Below, piece after piece: positions 15,895 to 27,100 of a DNA stretch of 64,000 bases (position 1 is the stretch's first letter; each line of letters starts with the position of its first letter). Both the position numbers and the translations under genes were made by a program. The stretch is from NCBI RefSeq assembly GCF_018812025.1, contig NC_063054.1, positions 22,269,308 to 22,333,307 of the forward strand. Direction: 5' to 3'. A model generated the notes under the pieces. That model saw only the letters and a program-made list of their open reading frames with translations, was not told the DNA's origin and did no database searches. Source of the DNA: Megalobrama amblycephala. Its lineage: Eukaryota; Chordata; Actinopteri; Cypriniformes; Xenocyprididae.

Positions 15895-16970
15895 TCTATG
15901 TTGGCATCCAAGCAACACTTCTACAGATGGCGATGGCTTGCCCAATCAAGTGAGACTGGTTCATGACCATCGATCTAAGGATGCGTGATTCCTCATCCAG
16001 ATCGTCAAGAGACACAGGAAGGTACTCAGGTTTGCTTTTGGAAAAAACTTTCCAATACGGCATTCTTCCGTTCAGACTGGCTCTGACTCTTCGAACATTC
16101 ACAAAGTGTATGGACATGACTCTGGTCCCATTGCGGCTCCTGGCCATCCGAAATTTAAATTACCTGGACGATTGGCTGATATTAGCTCAATCACAGAGTT
16201 CAGCAGTAGCTCACTGAGATTTCATACTTGATCATTGAGGAGTCTTATGCTTAAACTTTTATAAGTGTGTGTTGCTGCCAAGTCAGCGAACATTTTTTCT
16301 AGGTGTGGACTTTCTTGCACGATGCGGGCATGTCAGTCTCCTGCACGTGTTCAGTTATTACAATGCTGTTAGGTCCACGTAGGTTTATGCTGCGGATTGA
16401 TGGGTCCTCTGGTAGCAGTGTCCCCTGTAGTTCAGTTGGGCCTGCTCCACTTGAGACCATTTCAATGGTGGATCAAGAGCCAAGGGATCTTGCCTAAGTG
16501 TCACCCTCTGCAGAGTCGTGATTACGCGCAGAGGCTCAGAGGAGTCCAGCTAAGGGCGTTTGGTCACAAACCTATCACAACCTCACGGGCTTGTAGGCAG
16601 TCTAACAGGGCTGCCCGACTTTGGAGTTTGGAAAGAGCTGCATCGTGTGGCACAAACAGTTTGGAGATGCTGGCAGTGTTCTGGCACTCAAATGGTTCTT
16701 ACCCTATTTGAGGAATTGTCATATACTGGTCTTTGTACGAGGACTACGTTCTCGCCCCTGAACAGGATGGTGAGGTGTGTCCTCCTTTGGGCGCAGACCA
16801 GGGAGGCTACACCCTCAAGTGGCGAACCTCATGGCAGAGGTTCGGCCGAGCAGAAGTGGATTGTTTGCTTCGAGCATGACTATGCTTTTCTCACTCTGGT
16901 TCTCCCTGTCTCCTCTGTCACCAAAGTGAGGTATCTGTTGTTGATGGCCCCATTCTGGCCCACTTAGATA
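15895..16970 (+). pseudogene. DIRS-like reverse transcriptase / RNase H remnant
   Basis: The polymerase core is visible as LNYLDDWLILAQSQ (YLDD codons at about 16161-16172), preceded by GILPFRLALTLRTFTKCMD, a DIRS-type arrangement. Downstream frames carry VSPVVQLGLLHLRPFQWW (about 16400-16470), NSLEMLAVFWHSNG (RNase H-like, about 16650-16700) and VRYLLLMAPFWPT (about 16925-16965). The pieces lie in different frames with stops between them (for example at 16216-16218), so the gene is broken. Family assignment rests on motif order and wording, not on a search. Confidence 0.75.
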
Positions 16971-17039
16971 TGGTTCTCCGATCTGGCCAGTCTGTCCTCA
17001 GGCCTGACCTGCCCCCGTCCTAATTTATTGAAACTGTGG

Positions 17040-17275
17040 GTGTGACCCCTGAGCAGAGCACATTAATGTTTCTTAGCTCTAGGGCCCCCTTTATGAAGCG
17101 CCTGTATGCTGTTGAGTGGAAGCTTTTGCCTCTTGGTGCAGGCATTGTGGCCTGGACCCAGTCATTGCTCTGTAGGTTCAATATTGGAGCTCATGCAGAG
17201 TCGTTTCGGCAGGGCAGCCCCTACCACTCTTTAGGTTTATGTAGCAGCTATATCTGCTGAGTATTTTCCCATGGG
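17040..17275 (+). pseudogene. DIRS-like tyrosine recombinase N-terminal remnant
   Basis: SSRAPFMKRLYAVEWKLL at about 17074-17127 matches the start of the core-binding (SAM-like) region of DIRS tyrosine recombinases, and about 17233-17260 encodes VYVAAISA, the usual continuation, in a shifted frame. The catalytic R-H-R-Y part was not found, so it is lost or unrecognisable before the terminal repeat at 17489. Confidence 0.6.
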
Positions 17276-18015
17276 AGTGATGTAGGGTCTCTTGGCTTTT
17301 GGTCTGTCTACCACACAGTCCAGTGGTGTAGATCTGACCAACTGTTTGTGCGTTGGGTCTGGATGTGAGGATTGCTCCTGGCTCCCAAGTTTTATCTGCT
17401 TGAGCGGACTCTTTCCTCGGTCTTCCAGCTACCCTCAGGTATAGGAAGGCGTTTTGGTATATTGTTCCCATAATGACGGCTATCGCAGTGTCGAGAGAAC
17501 CTATGAAAGGGAATGTTTCTGTTACGTATGTAACCTTGGTTCCCTGAATAGGGAACGAGACACTGTGACACCGGCCGTTCCCATAGCTTTCGATAAGGGC
17601 TTCCTCCGTCATAGAAATCTGATGAAATAGCACACTGATATGAAGCATTCATGACGTATTCTCAGGGTGGTGCTAAGCGCTACTGGCCAATAAAATGGCA
17701 TGATGGTATATGGATTTCAGACATTCGTCACACCGAAGGTGTTCCCATAGCGACGGCTATCGCAGTGTCTTGTTCCCTATTTAGGGAACCAAGGTTACAT
17801 AACCAAGACGTTTTCTTCTGTGAAGGCCCCCTGCAGGGTTGTGGTGGGCGCGGATGCAGGGGGGCTCTATAGTGTCGCAGATGGTGGATGTGGTGTAGTA
17901 GTGTGGTGGGGGGTGTGACACAGTGATTGACAAAAGGAGGACGGGGTGTTTTCTCTCTAACTAAATGAGTATTAATGGTTTATAACACCCCACCCCACCC
18001 CGCTCTTCAGATTAA

Positions 18016-18723
18016 AGGTCCCGTTTTTCGTGTTTTTTTGAAGCTTTGATTGTGTTTATAGTGTGCAATATAACATGTGTTCATGTTTCGCGTGTAGAAA
18101 AAACGCAGTATTTTTCACATAATTTACTTATCTGTATACCGCTGTTTCCACTTTCATAAAAACGGGCTGATGACTTCCTTGTTCTATGAAGTCCCTCCTT
18201 CAGAAATACGTAACGAGTTCTGATTGTGCCAGCGGTTCCTGTGTTGTGATTCGACAGCAGCTTAGCACACCTTGCCCGGAAAAGTCACGCCTCTTACCAT
18301 AACGTGGAGATGCATGCGCTCAGTGTTATTGTAAACATGTCTTTAATTTTACCCTATCAATTTGAGCCGGAATCAGAACCGGTGATTGGACTACGGGATG
18401 AAAATAACAGCGTTTCGACGATATGGCGACAAACACACTCTACAAACGCAACTCTTGCTCTTCTCCGTGGGAGCGCAACAAGACCACGCCCCCTTTTTTG
18501 TGTATTCCTGTGAGCGGAGGTTAGTCAAAAAACTGTTTAAGTGACGTCATTAAAGAAGGAAGTAGAGGGATGTAGTCCAAACTGGCCGTTCGATGTAGGC
18601 GACTTCTGTTAAATAAAATATCTCGCTTGGCATTTTAAAATTTTACAGATTTTATTTATACTCTAACAACAACATTACACACTAACTAAAGTTTGAAACA
18701 TGGGATCACGAAGAACGGGACCT
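18016..18723. mobile_element. TTAA-flanked non-autonomous element (708 bp)
   Basis: Ends AGGTCCCGTTTTTCGTG and CACGAAGAACGGGACCT are inverted repeats with one mismatch, flanked by TTAA (18012-18015 and 18724-18727). It has no transposase, only a short uninformative frame at 18304-18513. It lies between the DIRS-like element and the mdn1 3' end. Confidence 0.82.
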
Positions 18724-18727
18724 TTAA

Positions 18728-19369
18728 GGATTGTTAATCACTGTTTACACCTGCTGTAAACCTTATTTACGTCATACGAGCAGATCTACGATCAAATACA
18801 TATACAAAATAATGAACTCAGTAAAACAGTTCATTGTTTACAGAGAACATTTAATATTCAGTGACAAACTCACAACTAAATTATCTTGTTTTGATTTAAT
18901 ATAATGAAATCAGGATGTCTTTTAAACTTTGGTGCTGTTACTGAATTTTAGAAAACGTTTGTGTGCAAAAACTGTCCAGATCAGTACAAATTATAGTCAG
19001 TGAAGACATTTTCAGTAAATGAAAATGCAAATCTTTTTCCATACTCCCCCTCACCCCCATACTTTTCCAGACCTGGAAATTACTTGAATCAAATTACATA
19101 CTTTTCCAAACTGTGTAGGAACACTGCAAGATATTGGTTCCATTAGGAATGTTTTTTAGAATGGCAGTTTTTGATTTATGAATAAAAGAAGGTCTGCGAT
19201 TAATATTACTTGAAAAAACTTTAGTTTTCCACAACAAACTATACACTTGTACCTCAAAAGTGTGAATTAAGGACTACTACAAACACTTGGATGTATTACG
19301 AACGGCTTGTTGTAACTAACATTCACCAGCCGCTGTCAGTTACAAAATCAAAATTCAGACCATAATGAA
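18728..19369. other. intergenic spacer downstream of mdn1
   Basis: AT-rich single-copy-looking sequence. No gene, RNA or repeat boundary recognised. Confidence 0.4.
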
Positions 19370-20433
19370 AACATGTCCAAAATGTTTTATTGTCATTTCC
19401 ACGGTTATCAGCAATTTATTTCATGAACCAAGATGAGGAAGATGACAGGAGACCAAAGGCGCACACCAGGTTACTGTTGCATTCGGACAATGTGTACATG
19501 ATGAAATAGTTTGTTTTTTGATCCTGGTTTCACTGATGCAGAATGCACAGACGAGCAGAAAAGTTTGTGCAAAATGTAACTGAATCAAAATACTTCAAAA
19601 TGAAATGTTTAAAACTAGATATGTCTAGTGAGAGATGCAGCTATAGTCTGAGTTTAAATATCTAAGGTTTGTAGGATATAGAACAGTGTTGGTTGAAATT
19701 CTTCAAAAGTTTTCTTAACTGGCAGAAATTGTGCTCCTGGTTGTAAAGAAGAAATAACCAGTGATTCAGTAGTCAGAATCCTTTCAAATGTACAGTGCGG
19801 ATGATTTCATCAGTTTTCATTGAGAACCGTCTAGATGGGAATGTGGGTTTTTGTAAAGGCACATTTTTTTCTGGATAACCATAAATGGGGCTGAAGGTCA
19901 TTACTGACATGCAGATGTACTTTTGATTTTTGCATATGATATTATCAAACACTGGCAGTGCCGTTCACACTAAATTTGTCATTCACATTTACAAACTGGA
20001 TGCAAACGGACAAGAACGGGGGTGGGAAATACTGCAGGATTGGAGGTATCTTCAGTCAACATTCAGTCCGTTCAACTGAAGTTTTTCCATACACGGGCAT
20101 CACATTTCCTTGCAGTTAAAACAAAACAACACAACACAAAAAAAAAAACCTCAAACAATAATAAAAAAAAAAAAAGATGTGCAAAGTTGATCGATGGTAA
20201 CAACAAGAGAAAACAATTCCTAGTGATCGTGGCGATGAAAAGGAGAAACCACTGCAATCAAACTACAATTCAATAAAATAACAAAATTAAGAAAAAGGCA
20301 CATGTACAGCAGCCTGTCTAATGTCTTTTTATATGTGTGTGTGTATTTATGTTTGGGGAGGACTAGCAGCAGCAGAACTTCAGTTTTACAGTTGTGTCTT
20401 CTGGCCCCTGCAAAATTGCTTCCATGTGGTCCA
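19370..20433 (-). other. mdn1: probable mdn1 3' UTR with poly(A) signals
   Basis: Downstream of the mdn1 stop there is no open frame or recognisable repeat for about 1 kb on the minus strand. Two AATAAA hexamers (plus-strand TTTATT at 19415-19420 and 19386-19391) are the first good poly(A) signals, so cleavage near 19.37 kb is likely. A poly(A)/poly(T) run lies at about 20132-20175. The end point is inferred from sequence only. Confidence 0.45.
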
Positions 20434-23400
20434 CTACTGGTCTGTGGCGGTGACGAGCTCAAACCACTGTCTCAAAGCATCACTCAGGGTCTCTGGAAGG
20501 GCGTTCACATTTCGCAAAATAACGTAGAAGGGGAAAGGGAATTCCTCCATGTAGGTCCGAATCTCCGGTAGCTCACCAGGCCCTTTAAATATGGGCACTT
20601 TAATATCCAAAATGGAGTCCTGGCATGGAGAGATTCATGTATTAATTAACACATTAAAATTTAGGATGTATATTTATTATATTTAAATTATAATGATAAT
20701 AATTATAATTAATTTAATTATAACAATTACATTATGATAAATAAAAATATTAATATAAATGTTACAAATTTTGTAAATGCTATATAATTATTTGAAGTAA
20801 AAAAAAAAAAGAAAAAAAAAAGTTTAAAATAAAAATGGGGATCAGTCCAGTTCAAAGTGTTTCACATTTTCCCTAATAACAAATAACCTATTCATTTTTT
20901 TATTTTTTTTTTTTACTTCAGCTAAACTCCGCTTTCATCCAAATGAATTCCTCACCCTGGAGTTTGGATTATCCAGCACTACAAAAATGACAAAGATGTT
21001 TGCGCTGCGAGCAGCCTGAACGGCAGCTGCGACTCTCTCTTTGCCCTCCAAGAACAAACCCCGACCATCAGATACTATAAGCAATAACTGAGATGTTTCT
21101 GTTAAGAGAAAGAGACAAAAAACAATCATAGAAGAGCATGTTAGATCAGAAATCGATGTAAGCAAATATTGAAGAATCAGAACTAAGGTCTGCTTCGTTT
21201 ACATAAGTCTGATAAACTACTTTACCTGTGTTTGTCGAGCCAGGTATCTGCTGTTTGGCTGCCATGAACATATTTGTTGAAGTCTCTAAAAACTGAAAGA
21301 TAAAATTTTTCCAAATTGCTTTTATGTCGATGTGGAATAAAACCTGACAAGTCAGTTTAAAAATATAACAAAATAATGTAAAACATAAGAACTAAAGATA
21401 ACAAAAAAAAATTTACTTGAGCTATTCTGGTCTTTTTCTGCTGGAACTGACAGAGCCGCAGTATATTTGCTCCTGTTTGGTCACTGAACTGCTGGTGGAA
21501 GGGATGGAGCAGCTGGACACTCTCTCCAAAACTACAGCAAGTGAATTAAAAGATAAATGAGTGCATGAATTCATACATTAATTAATTAATCAACCAGGAA
21601 TTTAAAGGTACAGTATGTAATATTGGCAGTTAGCGGTTGAAATGGGTACTGCAGTCCAAATTCAAAATATTATGACCAGAACAAAGATAATAGTCTGTGT
21701 GTGGCCACCTATGATATGTCATCATATTTTCATTGAGACAGGAATAAAAAGGACCTTGCCTGGAAGAGGATAAGCAAAGAAATCAGACAATCTGGTTAGC
21801 TGTAAAACGCTTTGCATGATTTTAGCCGTTGATCATAGCCCACCTGCTCGCTAGCAAAAGCCGGCCGGCATAACAGAGTTAAATTGCCGCTACTAGTTTC
21901 CAACTGACAAGATGATGTGTTTATTCAGAGGATCTGTGCAGAAAGAGATGGAAACCCCTCCCATGACGCAAATTCGCGTCTGAACACACTTTGTTTAGAC
22001 GCGCGAATAGAGCGAATTTGATGCGACTTCAAAATGTTCAAGCGTCCAACTAGACGCGTCTGACGCAAATTTGACGCCCCAGACGCGTTCGGTGTGAACG
22101 CAGCATTAGAGAGAGGTGATTCCCCGCACCCTCCTCCTCCTCCTCAGATTTGACGTTCATGCGGGTTGTCAGATTTAGGACACACAACAAGAAAGAGCGC
22201 AACTGACAATGGAAAGTGACAAGCTTTCAAGTTGATCAGTTGATTTATCCTTGTTTTAATATGCCTCTGGTCATAGAGCTTTTCAAATGGATCCTGAAAC
22301 TTTTTATGTCAGGTAGAATCTGTGATCTCTGACCCAGCTCATTTGCTGACTTCCATAGCTGCAATACGCTGTGTTTTCCATGAACTGGCAACCTGGGGTG
22401 TTGAAATACTGTTGGGTAAATTGACAGTGAGCGGGATCACACAGTCCAAAACAAAAACAGACGTTCCGACACGGGACGCACATTTCAAATTAGAATAACT
22501 GGATGTAGAATTGTTGTTTGGAGAAACACGTCTGTGAACTTAGCATGTTTCCTAAATATCTGAAAATGGTATTTTTATTCTTTGGTACAGTCAAAAAAAA
22601 ATTACATACATCACTTTTAATCCTGAGAGAATCTTTGCACCAATATTTCTGTGTTTAGCCATAAGAGGAGTGGAAAAATAATCTGAACTCACCTGCACAC
22701 AGCCACCTGGCCCACTTCCAGAAGTGTGAGAGCATTCACTATGACAGAGACCGACTCAAACGCCAGCTACAGAGCACAAGTGAGACAGACACATTATCAA
22801 ACAAAATGTTTATTAAAATAAGATAACACATTCTGCCATTTTAAAGGGTTCATTATTGGGGTGTTCCAATATACTGACAACAACTGTGATATTGAAAAAA
22901 TTACATTGATATTATGTTAATACCACACAAACTATAATATTGTGAATAATCCAACAGCATTAACTATATGGCTGACACAATATTGTACCTTAACGTAAAC
23001 TCTCTCTACACCTTACTATACACATATTTTGAGTGTGATTCATAGGCCAAAAAAAAGAGAAAAAAACCCCGCTGATTCGACACAAAAGATTCATAATGCT
23101 CCGAAGCTTCATGAAGCAGTGTTTTGAAATTGGCCATCACTATATAAGTCGTTATTTATTTATTTTTTTTGGTGCACAAAAAATATTATTGTCGTTTTAT
23201 AATATTAATATTGAACCACTGTACTCACATGAACTGATTTAAATATGTTTTTAGTACATTAATGGATCTTGAGAGAGGAAATGTCATTGCTCCCTATGCA
23301 GGCCTCACGGAGCCATTGGATTTCAACAAAAATATCTTAATTTGCATTCCGAAGATTAACAAAGGTCTTACGGGTGTGAAACGGCATGAGGGTGAGTAAT

Positions 23401-24176
23401 AAATGACATTATTTTCATTTTTGGGTGAACTAACCCTTTGATATCTAAAGCAATATTAGGAGACCGTACCTGTTTGGAGTGGTTGTCCACCATACTCGAG
23501 GAGTCGTCCACAGCCAAGCAGATCTGGTAGTTTCTCTTGCTGGGTTTTGTTCTCCTCAACCAGATCTTGTCCTTACGGAACTGACTGGCAATATAAGGAA
23601 TGACCTTGCGCATGTTTAGCCGTTTGCCTGTGCGGAAGTCTCCCCTGTTTAAGATCATCAAACAGTGTTAATGAGGAGAACTAAAACAAAGCTGAACTGA
23701 ACTGGGTCTTCAGGGTCTGAACTGATAAACTTGACCCGTAAATTGACGGTGCTAGAGAAGCTACTCTTTCAAATAATCACTCCTGTGATCTTGAGGGAAT
23801 AGGTTAAATAGAAATGCTTCATTTGAGGTTGGATGGGAAGGTGGAGGGACCAACCTGAGTTTGGCAGCCTGCGTGGGCTCCAGGACGAGGCGGAGCTGCT
23901 CACAGAGCTGCTGGGACAGAGGAGACGTCAGGGCCTGGTACTGATGCCACAGCACTGCTGCGGCACTCTCCTGAGTGACAACAGAGTAAAAAAAAAATGC
24001 TATGAATAAAAATATATATTACAGTTTTGATATGTGAAGTGAGGAGAAGAAGCTCAATTGTCATGTGACTGGTGTTATGATGGCACCTCTTCCTGAGATC
24101 CCAAAGTCTGTCTCTGCCAGGCTTCCAACTGCAGCTCCATCTCTCTTCTCAGCTCTTCTGGGTTCTTCAGTGGAAC
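20434..24176 (-). CDS. mdn1: mdn1 exon block 6: MIDAS (VWA-like) domain and C-terminus
   Basis: Exons at 24087-24176, 23855-23970, 23470-23644, 22693-22766, 21417-21531, 21226-21292, 20956-21098 and 20434-20619 (966 nt including stop). The metal-ion-dependent adhesion site motif DxSxS is visible as DDSSSM in 23470-23644, and the third MIDAS loop as VSDGRG in 20956-21098. In midasin this domain grips the UBL domains of WDR12 and NLE1, so that ATP-driven motion of the ring can strip them from pre-60S particles (established for yeast Rea1). Upstream [20 protein letters not shown] is basic and strongly conserved. The protein ends [13 protein letters not shown] followed by TAG. Confidence 0.95.
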
Positions 24177-27100
24177 CTGATACACACAAAATTGCTGTAC
24201 AATCAATATGCAGAATGTAAAATGGAGCATTTTTAATTAGCAGTCTCGGTTTAGGGTCAGTAAGATTTTTTTATGTTTTTTTGAAAGACTTGTACCCTCA
24301 CTAAGGATGCATTTATTTGATCAAAAATACAATAAAACCATATTATTACAATTTAAAATAACTATTTTCTATTTTAATATATTTGAAAATGTAATTTATT
24401 CCTGTGATGGCAGAGCTGAATTTTCAGCATCATTACTCCAGTCTTCAGTGTCACATGATCCTCCAGAAATCATTCTAGTATGCCGATTTGCTGCTCAAGA
24501 AACATTTCTTATTAATATTAAGTGCTGCTTAATATTTTTGTGTAAACTGGGGTAAATTTTTTTCAGGATTCTTTGATGAAAAGGAAAAGTACGGCATTTA
24601 TTTGAAATAGTAATCTTCTGTAACATTATAAATGTCTTTAATGTCAATTTTGATCAATTTAATGTGTCCTTGCTGAATAAAAGTATGAATTTCTTGAAAA
24701 AAATAAAATAAAATAAAAAATCTTACTGACCCCAAACTTCTGAAAGGTAATGTATTTCTGGAGTAAAACAACATACCTTTTGCGTGTCCATCAGTAGTTC
24801 AGGCACAGTGTGGATAGTGGACTCGTCACTCCTCTCTTTCATCTCTTCTTCATTACTGCTCCTCTGTGTCTCGGTCTTCTCCTTCTCTTCATCATCTGCC
24901 TGTTTCTGTGCCTCCAAATCCCCACACTCCAGACCTGAGAGAGAACAGACAAATGTTCAACATGGACACATAGGTTATGCAAGTGTGAACAAGCATTTGG
25001 TGGATGAGTGCATTGCACCTTTCTGAGATGCTTTATTGTCATTCAGCTTCTCTGGTTTAAGCTCCTGAGCTTCAACTGCCTGCAGGTCCTTCTCTTCCTC
25101 CACATCCATTGCAATGTCATCTTGCTTATCGTCCTCTTCCTGTTTCACACCGGTTGGCTTTTGCTGCTCTGCACTGGCTGCATCTATAAAGAACAGATGT
25201 CAAAAGAGAACGTGACTACACAGTTTTCTTAGATTGGAATATGTTGCAGACCCGTCGGACCTGCCTCACATGAGCACCACAGCTCAATGTTTCTGAATTA
25301 GTAAATGCATTTTACAGAAAATTAAAGTAAAAAAACACAGTACAATATTATACACAAGTCATCACCATATGTCTGAGCGTCGTATCTCTCCTCTCCTTCT
25401 TTTACATGCTCGTACAGGTCAGACTCCTGTTGTGTGTCAGTCTGAGTCTGATCCTGCGTTTTCGCCTCTCTGTTGTCAACCGTACGCAAACGCTTATTCA
25501 CACGCTCATTGTAATCACCCATTGAGCGCTCATTATCTGCCTGTCCAGGTTTTCGTTTGAAGCTCTAGTAGAAAAATAAGAGTGGTCATCAGCTTTACAC
25601 TTAAATCAAAAAGATAAAACACAAGGCCAGAATTGAATAAATGAGCAAATATTTGTTATATGAAACAGTCTGTTATTTCACACACTGACCTGTGTGTTTC
25701 TCTGCCTCTGTTTGTGTGAACTCATCCTGGCCATCAGCTTGGAGTCGTGCCCTTCAGACTGACTGGCATCTGCTGCCCCGCTGCCGTCCTCCTGTCGGAC
25801 ATTGGGACATTTAAATAACTGATTTACTTAACTGAGCTTAACATGAAAATGTATACTGACTAAAGATTTATACTGACTATAAGAAATTTCATCTTAAGAT
25901 AAATATCCATGTCTTTTCCAGGCTTGAAAATCAATTTTAATGTCGGCATTAAATGGAAATAGTGTCTTTTCCCTATGGTGATGTATATCTGAGTGAAAGG
26001 TTAGGTACATGAAGAAAAAAAAAAAAAGGATTTACACAATCATTTGTAATAAACACTGCAATATTCTATAAAAAAAGAATTGTCAATTTTGAGTCCCTGA
26101 TATTTTCAGGTTTTCTAGGACTATATGTTCACTCCCTATGACCTTGGTGTCATGGAAAAAGAGATTCTTTAAAGAAATAAAACTTTTTTTTGTAAGGCTG
26201 ACATCTGCAAATATTAAGCCAGTCTCTTTTTTGTGTACCTCCTTTGCCTGGTCTCTCTCTGACGCGGCTCCAGCCAGCTCTACTGCGGTGTCACTCTGAA
26301 CATTCTCCTCTCCTGTCTGTCCATCTGACGCATGTTCCTTCCTCTCTGAAGATTCAACCTGTGCATCATCATCCTCACCCCCATCCTGTTCCTCCTGTGA
26401 AATGTTAGATAAAAATGATTAGGCTTTATTAAGTCTTTTCCCTCTACACATTTCCTTGTTATTCACTTTTGAACAACAAACCTTTGGTTTCTGGCCTTGA
26501 TCATCCGGTATGGACTTGTCCTCCTCTTGTCCTTCCTCCTGTCCTTTATTCTTCTCCTCCTTGTCCTCCTCTCCCTCATTCTCTCCTCTCTCATCTGTTT
26601 CAGGCTCTTGATCCTCTGATTTTTCTGCTCCTTCCTTCTCTTCTGACTTTTCATCTTCTCCATGTTCCTCTATCTGTCCTTCCTGTTGCTCATCTGTCAT
26701 CTCATTGCCACCTTCCTCCGATCCATCTTGCTCTTCTCCAGGGTTCTCATCCACCTCCATGAGTTTATCATCTATATCAAATGGATTCTCCTCTGAAACA
26801 ACAGTAAAATGAAAAAGTGTGAAAAAAAAAAAAAAAAAAAAAATCAACTTTTTAATACAATGCACACTATCATTCAAAAGTTTAAAACTTGTTAAGACTT
26901 TTATTCAGCTAGGATGCATTCAATTGCAGAGGTGTAAAAAGTACTCAAAAATGTTACTCAAGTGAAAGTACAAGTACTGAGTGAAAATTTTACTCAATTA
27001 AAAGTAAAAGTATCTGTCCAGATTCATACTCGAGTAAAAGTAAAAAAGTACTACATTAAAATTGTACTTGAGTATTAAAAAAGTAAAAGTAACAGCAAGA

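Larger units (their letters stand above)
9480..17860 (+). mobile_element. decayed DIRS-like tyrosine-recombinase retroelement
   Basis: A perfect 25-bp inverted pair at 9567-9591 and 17489-17513 marks the ends. Between them lie remnants of the DIRS order RT, RNase H, tyrosine recombinase on the plus strand (15.9-17.3 kb). The right side carries repeated terminal blocks: the segment around 17455-17490 recurs at about 17740-17785. The left end is split from the coding part by the 4.1-kb hAT-like insertion at 9883-14009 and a second small insertion at 14570-15075. Exact outer limits are uncertain. The element sits between katna1 and mdn1. Confidence 0.72.

Noticed and set aside
26469..26762. Plus-strand open frame of 97 codons rich in P, L and S, with similar ones at 30839-31153 and 24784-25026
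   Set aside because: They are antisense shadows of mdn1 acidic exons. Glu/Asp codons read backwards give Leu/Ser/Phe/Pro and few stops.
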